Positions 43,151 to 55,284 are shown, counted from the stretch's first letter. The stretch: DNA of 64,000 nt from Aulostomus chinensis (GCA_037954235.1 JBBMOA010000002.1:5332051-5396050), one strand, 5' to 3'. Numbers and translations: made by a program. The notes: generated by a model not told the origin, from the sequence alone.

Positions 43151-44330
43151 GCCCATTCTTAGTCTCTCAGTGGCTCTTTAGGTTGAGGTCACTACATGTT
43201 GTCAACCAAAAAAAGGCATCATTCACAAACATCATCAGATGGATCAGCTGAAATCAAGAGGACGAAAAGATGAAGAGGACGATTACAAGCAGAAAACGGA
43301 GAGAAGGCATTGACGCCATGTATTAATGGGAAGATTGTGGGGTGCATATTGACTGCTCTTGTTCGTTGGTAACGGTTGTCTGGTTAACGGTAAATGATGC
43401 AACCTAAATGTGAATCTCCGCTGTCTCTGATGTTGATGCTGCTCCGCTGCAATGTAGACGACGTTGGATGCATCTCAAATGCATAAATAATATCTTGAGG
43501 AAAAATGAAAATGAAATTATAGGAGGAATTTTGTTAATGATGCTGGAGATGGAAGTTTTGAAATGTATGATTTTAAATGCACAAGTGTAGATTTCAAAAT
43601 GTAAAGGAAATAAAGAAAATGAGTGAAACAAGTGCCGATGTTGAAACAGAGTGTAAGCCAAGGCTTGGGCAAATAAAACTGAATATATTTAACATGAATG
43701 CCAAGTCACTGTGAATAAAATGAAAGCACTCATGTCAGAAATGAAATCCCTCATGAAAACTGTTACAAGAATTGTGGGTTCTTCAATGCAGAAAAAAATG
43801 GCTGGAGTCGCTAAAGCAGATTGAGGTGTTTTATTTTACAGAAAGTGTGTGAAAATAAACTAGGATAGCCAAAAATAAAGAAGCGGGGGAAAAAAAACTA
43901 GATATAAGAAATATAGCTGGGCATATGCCCTCTCGGGCCTGCAGCTACCCCAGACTGAACTACCTGAGCCTTTGTGGCCAGTGGCTTTTAAGTGCCAAGT
44001 CCCTCCCTCTGGACCAAACCATAATGACCTGGCAGATAACAAAAGTACGTAATAAAGGGGAAACGACACAGATGAATAACAACAGAATGATAACCTCAAT
44101 CCACTTTATTCTAATCCAGCAGCAATAAATGAGGAAGTGCTTCAATCTTCAACAGAGGATGAACCTCATCTTCCAAATCAACCCCCATCAACACTCAGAA
44201 CATAGGAAATGCAAAACAATATAAAGCCAAGTGACAGTGTGTCAAATGTGGGAAGTAAAAATTCTGGTTCTCGAATGAATTCTGGAATTCTGGTCTGCTG
44301 TTTCTACTACTTACTCTGCATGTCTGATAG
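43151..44330. other. Unassigned AT-rich sequence
   Basis: No gene is recognised. Fragments could belong to the BEL/Pao element that follows. Confidence 0.35.
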
Positions 44331-44604
44331 CAGAGGCTAACTTGGCTCCATTAGTTGTGAGACAGAAATTGATAAGGGACACGCATGAATTGGAGGAACA
44401 AGAGAAGTGCCAGAAAAGGAAAAAGGAGCAACTTAAAATGAACGAGGACATTGCAGCACACATGGCAAAATTAAATTTGTTCAGGTCTCAGAGCATTCTT
44501 AGTGGAAAGATGTCCATATTAAAGCATTCAGATGGAAGGGTTAGGGTTAGGAACAAGGCCTAAAGATAAACTACCCTCCAATCGTTGATGGTGAACCTGT
44601 TATT

Positions 44605-45228
44605 TCCATCCATCCATTTTCTACTGCTTATCCTGGTGAGGATCACGGGGGGGGGGGGGGTGGAGCCTATCCCAGCAGCCTTCAGGTGAGAGGTGGGGTT
44701 CACCTTGGATGGGTCACCAGTCCATGGCACGGCTGGAGTCTGGATTAACCTCGTCCCCTCTTGATGTCTTTGGACTGTGGGAGGAAGCCGGAGTACCGGA
44801 GAGAACCGAATTGTTCAGAGAACACCTAGGCACTGAACCTGACTCTTCTCCTCTTTGGGGTAGAATCAGTCAGAGGGTCAAAGACCCAGCACTTAGTGAC
44901 GATGTAGCACTAACTGGGTTGTGTGATGTTGTATGTTTGTCAAAAAAAAAAAAAAAAAAAAAGGGGGGGCGACACTTCTTCTGCCACTAGATGGCAGTAC
45001 CTGTGACCAAATCACAACTGAAGCACTTTTGCGCTTCCTATGGGCTTTTCCTTAATTAAGTCTAAATTCTTGCTTGTGTTGTACGTAGCTTTGGACAAAA
45101 GCGTCTGCTAAATGAAACTGTAGAATTGTAGAATTGTAGGATTGTAGAATTGTAGAATTGTAGAACCCACGCAGGCACAGGGAGAACATGCAGACTCACC
45201 CAGAAAGACCCCGTGCTCCAGCCGGATT
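44605..45228 (-). repeat. Family A repeat split by a nested insertion
   Basis: Family A sequence (reverse) runs 44605-44808 up to GGAGAGAACC. It resumes at about 45165 with ACCCACGCAGGCACAGGGAG and ends near 45228 with CCCGTGCTCCAGCCGG. The inner 355 bp are a separate insertion. Confidence 0.8.
44809..45164 (+). mobile_element. SINE-like insertion nested in the family A repeat
   Basis: The insertion ends with TAGCTTTGGACAAAAGCGTC, TGCTAAATGAAACTG and (GAATTGTA)n. The first two are the common teleost SINE 3' end and the last is its short-repeat tail. It also has a poly-A/poly-G run at 44941-44967. Confidence 0.7.
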
Positions 45229-46629
45229 CAGTGGCTGAAAAGTGGAAAAGTTGGCTGCAGGAACTGCACTGCTTTGAGGAATTTGAAGTCATTAGATGTC
45301 TGAGGCCCTCAGACTTCAGAGAAACAACTACTGCACAGCTGCAACATTTCTGTGATGCAAGCAAAGTTGGCTATGGTGGAGTGACTTACCTGCTGTCACA
45401 CAACGCACATCAATGCAGAGACAGTGCTTTTGTCATGCTGAAGGTAAGGGTGGTTCCACTTAAATCTGTTCCATTTCATCCCTGCTGACTGCTGGAGGCA
45501 GTGCTCTCTGTTGAAGTGGTTTGTTTATTAACTACTTGTCGGTGACGGTTGCATTCGCACATCCTTCTCCCAACATTTAATTTTGTCAATTTTGCTGACA
45601 TTCATTGCTCTCGTACTTTTGCTGGTGGGTTGGATGAGTGCGTCCCAGTGCCCAGAGTGGAGTCTTTGTTCATGGTAGCTTATAGCTATATCTACAGTCG
45701 AGTGTGGTCTGTCAGCCTCTGTTGGTACAGACTGTGTGCGCGTTGCCTCCCCCTGGCATGTGGTTCTTTTTTTGTTAACTGTAGCATCAGTGCTCTAATT
45801 AGTTAAGTTAAATATATTAATTCAATCTGAGAACCCCAATTTGGGTGGGGATCATAGTGCAGTGGTTCTTTTCCTTTTCTTTTGTGACTGGGCTTCTCCT
45901 GGCATAAGAAGCGTATGCAGTCCCTCCCTCCAGCATATGGTTCCTACACCTGGCCTGTCAATAGCATTCATGCTCAGGTTATCCAAGGAGTGGTCGCTGA
46001 TTTTTGCTGGGTTCATTGCCTGGTACAGGTGGCGTACACAACCCATCCCCCCAGCGCAAGGCTCCTATGGGATAACAAGCAGGAGCAACTAAGCTATCTT
46101 GGACCAGTGGGCAGAGTGTTCCTATGTGCCTGCACGATGGATGACTCCCATTTCTGTACTTCTTGTGAGGCTCCTTTACAGCTGGAGGATGGTCATGATC
46201 TATGCCCCATGTGCCTTGGCCCTGAGCACCTGGAGGATGCACTCTTAGACAATCCCTGCATGAACTGCAGCTACTTGCCTCAGAGGGCCAATTGGCATGA
46301 GATGCGATAGGGAGTTCCCCGTGCAATCAGCACATGCTCCAGCATCATAAGCCCTTCTAAGAAGATCGTCTGTGACCCAACAGATGGGGGTTGCAAGACT
46401 GGCAGAGGTCGAACATCTAGAGGATATAGGTGACCGTCAGACCAATCACCTCTGGACTGTTTGTGATGCTCTCAGTACCAGCTGGTGCCTTCTTCTGGCA
46501 CAGGCCGGCCCCCACTGCCTTTGCTATTCCTCACTCAGTGGACTACCTTAAGGAATTGCAGGCCTGTTGGAGGAACACTGAGGCCTCTTTTTTTATCCCC
46601 TACTGTTACACTGGCCTGCGCTCCCCTCC

Positions 46630-46750
46630 CATGAACCAGTCTACCATCCAGTCCCCCATCAAGCTGGCTTGCTCTCCCTGCCTCCCCTCCCATGAACCAG
46701 TCTGCCATCCAGTCCCCCATCAAGCTGGCTTGCTCTCCCTGCCTCCCCTA
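46630..46750 (+). repeat. 56-bp tandem duplication
   Basis: CCTCCCCTCCCATGAACCAG followed by CCATCCAGTCCCCCATCAAGC is present twice in direct succession inside the DIRS remnant, next to the non-LTR 3' end. Confidence 0.9.
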
Positions 46751-46759
46751 CCAGAAGCT

Positions 46760-47090
46760 TCCTTCTTCAACTGTTATTAACATTTCCGTGTTTCTCACAT
46801 TCTGCATTGTAAACTGTTTTCTTGTCTGTAACAACATCTACTGCACGTCTGTCCCTCCTGGTGAGGGATCCCTCCTCTGTTGCTCACCCTGAGGTTTCTC
46901 AGATTTTTCCCTGTTGAAAGGTTTTTCTATGGAGTTTTTCCTCAGTTGATGTGAGGCTCTGAGGGCAGAGGTTGTTATGATGCCATGTAAAGCCCTTTGA
47001 GACAAACTGTTTGGGAAAATGGGCTATACAAATAAAATTGCCTTGCCTTGCCTTGCCTTGCCTTGCCTTGCCTTGCCTTGCCTTGCCTGC
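46760..47090 (+). mobile_element. Non-LTR 3' end with (CTTGC)n tail, nested in the DIRS remnant
   Basis: TCTACTGCACGTCTGTCCCTCC, GAGGGATCCCTCCTCTGTTG, CCTGAGGTTTCTC and AAATGGGCTATACAAATAAA occur in order, followed by about ten (CCTTG) units. This is a very common fish retroposon terminus. The same family is reversed at 26245-26400. Confidence 0.85.
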
Positions 47091-48999
47091 TCCCATCTCT
47101 CTGCAGATGGGCGGACCTTGGCAGCCATGCATGATGCAGCAAGAGTTGGCTTGGATTGCATGCCAGCCGTTTAGCCCACCATTACTTCACTCATAGTGTC
47201 CCCGGATGAAGCTTGGCAAAGGGATACTAGGTGCCCTTGACCCCAGTGTTTGGTCACAGACGATTTTCACAGAAGGGCTTATGATGCTGGAGCACGTGCT
47301 GATCGCAAGGGGAACTCCCTGTCGCATCTCATGTTGGCTCTCAGCTTCACTGCAGGAGGGCAGTGTGACTGCTGATACCGTCACCTTCAGCCTTATGTCC
47401 AGAAAGATTGGAAGAATGATGTCCACCCTGATTCAATCTCATCAACAGGTTTGGCTGTCACAGTCAAACTTCAGAGGCAATGAGGAGAACCCTTTGAAGC
47501 CTCCCGGTGGAACCAGGGAAGTTATTTGGTCCAGTAGCACAGGAAGCACTGGAACAAACCATCCAGGCCAGACAGATCAGGCAGCAGCTTGCGGGTCTTA
47601 CGCGAATGCCTCCTCCTGATAGGTCTCCTGCCAGGAGGCCTAGGGTTCCATTGGCTGCTTCCCACACCCACTTACCACTGCCGATCCATTCCACTGGCCA
47701 TTGTGATGTCCAGCGTCCTGTACAGAGACTGGCCTGGGACTTTCACGACTCTGCTTCCCTGCCCTCCAGACAACTTTGTGCTCAAGAACCTGCCCTCAGG
47801 GACCGGGGGCGAGACACTGAGGCCTTGGGCCAGCGGTCGGGTATTTTTTGAATCAGCAGCTCCATCAGTGGACTGCTCATGCTTCAGACCCGTAGGTAGT
47901 TGCCAACGTAACCCACAGGTACAAGCTTCAATTCCGCTGCTCGCCCCTCACATCTTTTCATCTTCTCTATGCCTTCACTCCACTTCTTCTGATTCAGCTG
48001 GCACTCCACCCTCCCTCAGGAGTGTCACAGGATCTTGCTTGTGGCTCCCTTCTGGCCAGGGAGGAGCTGGTTCCCTCTGCTTAACAGACTCTGTCGCTGT
48101 GAACTGTAGACAGGGATCTCCTGTCCAAACTGGCAGGGGGATCTGGCACCCCGATCCATGACACCTCCAACTGTATGTTTGTCGCTGGAGGGCCCGAGCC
48201 GCTGTTGAGCTTCTGTGCGGACCCTGTCAGATGCACCATAATGACGCCAAGGGTGCTGTCTACTCGGCTCCAGTATGAGAATTAATGGAGACTGTTTTCC
48301 GACTGGTGTATGAGTTGGGATGTGGACCCTCTGTGCTGGTCCTTACCAACTGTTCTTGACTTCCTCTGACGTTGAAAGTGTATTCAGGCAATAGCCTGAT
48401 GACATGTAAGGATTGACAATGGCACACAGCATGCCACAGTCTTGTGTCCCACTTCTTGATGGGGGCTCAGAGATTGCATCCTCGAAGGGCAAAAGGAATG
48501 GGATCTTCCGCTGTTGCTGGATGCACTATGCCGGTCGCCATGTGACCCCTTGTCACAAGCGGACCTGATGTAGGTTACCTGTAAGACCACGTTCCTCCTG
48601 GTTATTTCCTCTGCAAAGCTTGTCACTGAGCTGCACACCCTGTTGGTCAGTGACTCGTGTTTAAGTTGGAATTTGGATGGCTCAGGGGTTACTCTGAACA
48701 CAGCATTCCTACCTAAGATGCTGTCCTGCACTTACCTCAACCATCCTATTCGGCTTGCATGGACCAAGCCTACAACCCTCCTCCAGGGGAAAGAGGGGAT
48801 GAACCTGAACTGTTGTGTCCTGTGCCGGCCCTGAGGGTTTAAATTGTTGCGACTACATACATTTGGAGTTGTGACCAGCTCTTTCTCTGGCTCTTGACAC
48901 TTTAGGATTGTACTCTGGATTCCTCGCGACTTTCTGGCATGAGTCATTCAGTGCTTAAAACACTGTCTGTGGTGGTCATCAGGGATGAAATAGAATGAA

Positions 49000-49655
49000 A
49001 GTTACGAATGTCACCAGGGTTAAGCACAAGAGCCATAGAGGCCAAGGTCTTCTGCACCAGACCAGAGACAAGGTGTATGCTGAGTAAGGATGCTCCTGAG
49101 ACAGTCAAACACATAGTAGCAGGGTGGAAGATGCTTGTCACAAGAGCGTACACGGAATGGCACAATCAAGTGGCGGGGATAGTGTACAGAAACATCTGTA
49201 CCCAGTATGGACTAGAAGTACCCAAATCTCAATGGGACATACCATCAAAAGTGGTTGAGAAAAACAGGGCTAAGGTGCTGTGGGACTTCAGCTTCAAGAC
49301 TGACAAACAGCTACTAGCAAACGAACCGGACATAGAAGTGGTGGACAAACAGAAGAAGATGGCAGTGGTGACAGATGTGGCAATACCAGCTGACACCAAC
49401 ATCAGGGAGAAGGAACACGAGAAGGTTGAGAAATACCAGGGGTTTAAAGACCAGCTAGAACGGATGTGGAAGGTCAAGGCTGACGTGGTTTCCATTGTAG
49501 CAGGAGCACTCAAGATGGTGACCCCTAAACTGGGAGAGCGGCTCCAGCACATCCCAGGACCAATACCTGAAACCTCAGTCCAGAAGAGCGCAGTCCTAGG
49601 AACAGCTAAGATACTGCTAAGAACCCTCAAGCTCTCAGGCCTCTGGTAGAGGACC
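49000..49655 (+). pseudogene. LINE ORF C-terminus with restriction-like endonuclease (R2/R4-type), 5'-truncated
   Basis: An uninterrupted 213-codon stretch encodes a degenerate CCHC zinc region (ETVKHIVAGW; at least one Cys replaced by Trp). Next come EWHNQVAGIVYRNICTQYGL, VLWDFSFKTD, and the endonuclease signature P-D-(14 residues)-D within NEPDIEVVDKQKKM...TDVAIP, then EKYQGFKDQLERMW. In R2/R4/Dong/Rex6-type LINEs this C-terminal domain nicks the target DNA. Only this end is present and no 5' part is seen. Confidence 0.7.
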
Positions 49656-49689
49656 CAAGCTAAAGGATGACACAGAACCACCTGACAAG

Positions 49690-50080
49690 GGTGAGAGGGT
49701 GTGTGTTTGTGTGTGTGTGTTTGTGTGCGCATACCATATATACACACAAATATAGACAGACACCATGTAATTATTGTCATTAGTGGGAGGTCTGTTGCTG
49801 AAGGCTGACAAATTGAAGGAAGACACTGAGATTCTTTCACATATTACAGATAAAGACTTTGTGGCCATGGAAGTTTGATACAAGACCTGTTGTTGTCAGT
49901 ACACCAGGTTCTTGACGAAGTCCACTGCAACAATTATTGGGACCATAGAAGAAGAAACGTGAGACATGATATTATGTGGTAAATGTAATAATTTGCTCAG
50001 ACAGCACATATCTTGATATATTGTCTGTAACAGCCATTTGTTTGTGTTTTGTTCGTGGTCACTTCAACTTGTGGGCAGTG
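49690..50080. other. Spacer with (GT)n tract
   Basis: A short GT tract (about 49700-49728) and unassigned sequence; no gene. Confidence 0.4.
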
Positions 50081-50109
50081 GGTGGCAGTCTTATATTGTG
50101 GGCTGTGCA

Positions 50110-50700
50110 AATGCTTTTATTCTGGTGAGATAAACGAGCCAGAGGTATGCAGCTGAGAGGCAAACAGATTTTGACCGCATGGAAGGCGTCAAGATAGAGT
50201 AGCAGTATATACGTATACATGTATACATGTATAGGCAGGACGTGAACTGCGGCCCCCGGTCCGACACAATGTCTCTGGGCATCCCGTGGAGATGGACTAC
50301 ATGCACCAGAAGGTCTCCCGTCTCCGCTGCCGAAGGGAGCTTTTGGAGGGGCACAAAGTGTGCAGACTTAGAGAAGCGGTCGACCACGGTCAGGATAACC
50401 GTGTTCCCGTTGGATGGAGGAAGCCCCGTTACGAAGTCCAAGGCAATGTGGGACCAGGGGCGCTGTGGAATGGACAGCTGTTGCAGGAGCCCAGCAGGGG
50501 TCTGATGAGAGGACTTCCCCCGGACACACACAGGGCAGGCGGCGATGAACGTGCTGGTGTCCCGGGTCATGGATGGCCACCAGAACCGCCATCTAGGGGA
50601 AAGAGCAGATACTACACCAGCGAGGTGTGCAGATCTAACACTCTCAGGGTACCTACTGTCAAACAAACTTTTCTCACGTCTACACCATCCATCCCACAGC
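50110..50700 (-). pseudogene. Ty3/gypsy integrase fragment
   Basis: On the minus strand FWWPSMTRDTSTFIAACPVC (end of the zinc-binding region) leads to PQRPWSHIALDFVTGLPPSN (first catalytic Asp), VDRFSKSAHFVPL and SDRGPQFTS (second catalytic Asp region). This is the classic gypsy integrase core. The catalytic glutamate region and all upstream pol domains are missing; the 3' side runs into simple ATACATGT sequence at about 50205-50235. Confidence 0.85.
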
Positions 50701-50835
50701 TCTACCAACCACACCACTGCATTCCTGACAAAAACCCCTCCAAGAACATGGTGTTCTGTGTCCCTCTGGACCAGCGTATGCCGACTTCTTCCTCTCTTCC
50801 TCTCCACTCCAGTCCTGGTGCTCCTCCTCTCTCTC

Positions 50836-52190
50836 CACTCTAGCACAGATCAGAGAGAGAGCAGTGGGGGAGGGGTTCTTAAAGGGCCAGCTCTCAGCTC
50901 TGCTCTCACTCTAGCACAGATCAAAGACAGAGCAGTGGGGGAGGGGTTCTTAAAGGGCCAGCTCTCAGCTCTGCTCTCACTCTAGCACAGATCAAAGACA
51001 GAGCAGTGGGGGAGGGGTTCTTAAAGGGCCAGCTCTCAGCTCTGCTCTCACTCTAGCACAGATCAGAGACAGAGCAGTGGGGGAGGGGTTCTTAAAGGGC
51101 CAGCTCTCAGCTCTGCTCTCACTCTAGCACAGATCAAAGACAGAGCAGTGGGGGAGGGGTTCTTAAAGGGCCAGCTCTCAGCTCTGCTCTCACTCTAGCA
51201 CAGATCAGAGACAGAGCAGTGGGGGAGAGGTTCTTAAAGGGCCAGCTCTCAGCTCTGCTCTCACTCTAGCACAGATCAGAGACAGAGCAGTGGGGGAGGG
51301 GTTCTTAAAGGGCCAGCTCTCAGCTCTGCTCTCACTCTAGCACAGATCAAAGACAGAGCAGTGGGGGAGGGGTTCTTAAAGGGCCAGCTCTCAGCTCTGC
51401 TCTCACTCTAGCACAGATCAGAGACAGAGCAGTGGGGGAGGGTTCTTAAAGGGCCAGCTCTCAGCTCTGCTCTCCACTCTAGCACAGATCAAAGACAGAG
51501 CAGTGGGGGAGGGGTTCTTAAAGGGCCAGCTCTCAGCTCTGCTCTCACTCTAGCACAGATCAAAGACAGAGCAGTGGGGGAGGGGTTCTTAAAGGGCCAG
51601 CTCTCAGCTCTGCTCTCACTCTAGCACAGATCAAAGACAGAGCAGTGGGGGAGGGGTTCTTAAAGGGCCAGCTCTCAGCTCTGCTCTCCACTCTCTGATC
51701 AGAGACAGAGCAGTGGGGAGGGGTTCTTAAAGGGCCAGCTCTCAGCTCTGCTCTCACTCTAGCACAGATCAGAGACAGAGCAGTGGGGGAGGGGTTCTTA
51801 AAGGGCCAGCTCTCAGCTCTGCTCTCACTCTAGCACAGATCAAAGACAGAGCAGTGGGGGAGGGGCTCTTAAAGGGCCAGCTCTCAGCTCTGCTCTCACT
51901 CTAGCACAGATCAAAGACAGAGCAGTGGGGGAGGGGTTCTTAAAGGGCCAGCTCTCAGCTCTGCTCTCACTCTAGCACAGATCAAAGACAGAGCAGTGGG
52001 GGAGGGGCTCTTAAAGGGCCAGCTCTCAGCTCTGCTCTCACTCTAGCACAGATCAAAGACAGAGCAGTGGGGGAGGGGTTCTTAAAGGGCCAGCTCTCAG
52101 CTCTGCTCTCACTCTAGCACAGATCAAAGACAGAGCAGTGGGGGAGGGGTTCTTAAAGGGCCAGCTCTCAGCTCTGCTCTCACTCTCTGT
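50836..52190. repeat. 71-bp minisatellite, about 19 copies
   Basis: Unit: CACTCTAGCACAGATCAAAG, ACAGAGCAGTGGGGGAGGGG, TTCTTAAAGGGCCAGCTCTC, AGCTCTGCTCT. Copies are nearly identical (mainly CAAAGA/CAGAGA and TTCTTAA/CTCTTAA variants) in strict head-to-tail order. Near-identity indicates recent amplification or ongoing gene conversion. Confidence 0.97.
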
Positions 52191-52194
52191 TCAG

Positions 52195-53200
52195 ACTCAG
52201 GCTTCTAACTCCTCAACTACAAGGCCTCCACACTGGACCAGGACACCCTGGGATTCAGGCCAGGGGCTCAGGCCCCAACAACGCTGCTTGCAGCTTTAAT
52301 TCATACTCTAATCAAATATCATTGTATTGATGTGTTACTCCCCGAGCAAGCACAATATATGTTAGCTGGGTTTTGTTGAGATTCTTGCAGATAAGCTCAT
52401 ACACAGGCTACCTCAGCCATCAGGTACAGAATCCACAGAGTCAACAACAGAGGTAAGCCAAACAGAAAGTGACACTGAAAACAGAAACAGTACAAAAGCT
52501 GCTTGGTAAACTAATGAGGAGGGACATTTTATTTTGCAGCACTGAAGTTAAAGGGGCTCTTATGTGATTCCCCTGGCCTCAAAAGCTCATGGCCACCCAT
52601 GTCCGAAGACTTAAATGTGGCTGAAGCAAATTGTGCCACTTGAACTGTTTAATCTGATTGCTTGGATTATTGGCACTTCAGAGGAACCCACACTATTATG
52701 TTATGTCAATATACCACACGAGTTGAGTCTAAGTTTTATCCATTTGTCAAGATGTAGTGTATCTTGCTTCAACGGGCTGTAGGCAAACACCCAAGTCTCT
52801 GTGTCTTGGTCTAACTTTTCACCATCTGACAGGTTCATCACAAGTTGTGCCACTGCTAAGGAGACTAGGACATCGTGCTTCATGGGACACAGTTCTAAGT
52901 CTAGACACTAGCCTTCACAGCTTCCTCTGGTAGAGGGCAGAGACAAAATACCAAAAGGGTTCTGTAAGACCAACAATTCTGGTATGGGACAATATAGACT
53001 TTGAAGAGGAGACATTTCCAGGTTGTGGGACTACCCACCACACTAACGGAATTATGCTGCAAAGCTCTGTCATTGAACAACACTCAAACCCAAACAGACA
53101 GCCACTGCGGAAGGGGGTTTCCACATTCGAATCATCCCCTAGCTTCCAATTGGAACTGTACTAGCAATAAAAAAGGCAGGGACCCCACAATCTGTCTCAT
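52195..53200. other. Unassigned stretch
   Basis: No gene or named repeat is recognised with confidence. Confidence 0.35.
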
Positions 53201-53204
53201 CATG

Positions 53205-54562
53205 TCAGTATTTCATTGCAGACCGAACCGTACAGATTGAAGAAACTGACCTGGCATACACATCTTCACAAGTTCATTGATGCTGAAAGATACACTATCC
53301 CAAGCTGGACAGGGCTCCATACATTGCTTCGTGGTGATGAGCATGCTGAGACCATACTACAGTCCATGGTCAAGCTTGCTCTTCATCACAAATGTTCACG
53401 GATAGACTTCATGATCAATCAGAATCCACAGATGAGCATAAAAAATCCAGAATGGTCATGAAGAGCTGTTGGAGGTACGCAACAGGTGCAAATTTATGGA
53501 CGAGATCAGAAGACACCAACACAATGGAAAAACTTGTTGTCAGTTGTAACAAACAAAGCAGCACTGGAAGAATTCTTCTATGCTGCATGGCGAGGTGGTG
53601 ATCTCACTGCTGAGGGCAAGAACTTGCGCTTATACAGTGCTCATGGAGAAAAGTGTCACTGTGTGACTGTCAGAGAGGGTTTACAGACCGTTCATGCTGT
53701 TGAAGATCTGACATGTGATCGTGAGGAATGGGACACCAGGGTGTTTTTACATGCACAACATGCTGCACAGGCACATCAGACTGTGGTGAGTAAGAATCCT
53801 GATACTGATGTGGAGTCATTGCTTTAAGCAGGGCTGCCCGTCCATAAATGCAGAACGCGTGCTGTGCATAGGGCCTCATCTTCCATCATCTTCCATCTTT
53901 GCGCATATATGCAGTGGATGCGCACCATGAAGCACGCGAAGAGCACCAAATCAGCTTGAGGAAGGAGAGAAGACACCTTTAATCTGACCGCGCATGTGTT
54001 GCTACAATGATTGACAGTCTGACCAATCAGTGGGGTGTGTCAGTGGGGACTTCTGGAGCTGCAAGTAGCAGATGAAGAGCAGTCGCCTGTCAACATGTCC
54101 AAAAGACATCATGAGTCAGAGGCGAGCAGGAGGAAGAAGAAGGCCAAACAAGAGGAAGCTCATGCTTCACCTGAAGGTGGCTTTGTTGTTGAAATAAAAC
54201 TTCTCCTCATTAGAGAGGAGGCCCGTCTCCAGGCTCTGTCTACACGGGAGAACAGTTTTTTTCCCCAGTGGCCCTGATTAGCATTTATTGAATGTCTTGT
54301 ACACCGTATGCATTCTAGCCAAACTTTAGCCAAGTTTATAGTCTATCAATATTAGTTTTGACTATTTAATGGAGGTAAATGTCGTCATCTGTTGGTGAAT
54401 TGAGTTCATAACAGTCAGCTTTTGAGGAGCTGGAGAAATACTGATTGAAATGAGTGTATAACTGATGCTTACGTTGACAGAGGGAACTGTATTTAACCTT
54501 TTTAATATCTGTCTGTTTGATCCCCAATTAGTGTGTTTTCTTAGGACTGCAGTCTGTTCATG

Positions 54563-54593
<31 letters not shown>

Positions 54594-55250
54594 ATCAATA
54601 ATGATATTAATAACATTATAAGATTAGATAGCAGCAGCCGTAGTTTTTTTGTTGACATTAGGGTTAGTAGTAGTACCAGACCAGGTGGGCTTCAAATAAA
54701 ATTTTGCTTCGGGCCCCAATTTGGTCAGGAGGACCTGGCTTTAAGTCTGGAGAAGGAGCTACCATGTCGGTTGTACTTTCATACAGGACAGAACAAGAAC
54801 GTCTGACTTAGCCAAGGTGACCTCAGCTCTTGGAACCAGTTTGTGTTCAGCACTTATTGGGATTCATTCCTTCTCAGGTTGACTCTACAAGCACCAAGGG
54901 GGCTGTTGCTTGTGAGACAGAGGAATACCTCACTGCATTTACAAATCTGGGTAGAGGTTTCAACCTGGACCAGTCCACCTCTGAAGTACTTTGCAGTTAT
55001 GTGTGCCGCCTGTATGGCCACCCGTCTGTAGAAGATGGGAATGATGATAAAAATCATTCTACATTCTGCATCTTCAGCTTTGCCTGAACTAGGCATGCTT
55101 CCGACATGTGACACACTACACCAGCACTGCAACAGAGCAAACTACCAAGAAGCAATGATGAGAAATGGTCTGGCTTCCAACAAGATGAGTGATGACAACT
55201 GCAGCAGCAGTGAGCTCAGAGCCTGTCTTTGGTACTGCAGAATGGACCTG
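53205..55250 (+). pseudogene. Broken coding remnant of a repeated fish protein family, unidentified
   Basis: Open pieces at 53216-53461, 53486-53827 and 54830-55250 in different frames read as one decayed gene. The middle piece has AAWRGGDLTAEGKNLRLYSA and DREEWDTRVFLHAQHAAQAH, with DTDVESL after it. The last has EEYLTAFTNLGRGF, SYVCRLYGHP and HQHCNRANYQEAM. I associate this pattern with multi-copy, transposon-linked uncharacterised proteins in fish, but cannot name it. Sequence at 53830-54800 appears inserted, with an (AAT)n tract at about 54563-54592. Confidence 0.45.
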
Positions 55251-55284
55251 GACGTCAGACGCGCCGACACAAAACCTCACGAGA

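Larger units (their letters stand above)
44336..45490 (+). pseudogene. BEL/Pao fragments (plus strand), interrupted by nested repeats
   Basis: 44342-44563 encodes a charged helical stretch (LEEQEKCQKRKKEQLKMNED) of the type found in BEL/Pao Gag N-termini. 45227-45470 encodes AEKWKSWLQELHCFEEFEVI, AQLQHFCDASKVGYGGVTYL and SAFVMLKVRVVPLKS, the BEL/Pao RNase H region (FxDAS). Family A and a SINE tail sit between the two parts, and protease/reverse transcriptase are missing. Confidence 0.65.
45560..48970 (+). mobile_element. DIRS-like tyrosine-recombinase retrotransposon, decayed
   Basis: 46140-46310 encodes HFCTSCEAPLQLEDGHDLCP and MCLGPEHLEDALLDNPC, the cysteine/histidine motif of DIRS1-like Gag in fish and frogs. 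47200-47590 continues Gag-like text. 48190-48330 carries late reverse transcriptase/RNase H-like remnants. 48570-48835 encodes KTTFLLVISSAKLVTELHTL and PDGSGVTL-like text, the tyrosine recombinase region. Numerous stops and frameshifts make it non-functional. Assignment rests on recognised motifs. Confidence 0.65.

Noticed and set aside
50836..52190. CRISPR-like regular repeat array
   Set aside because: Units are contiguous 71-bp copies without unique spacers, in a vertebrate genome with introns; it is a minisatellite.
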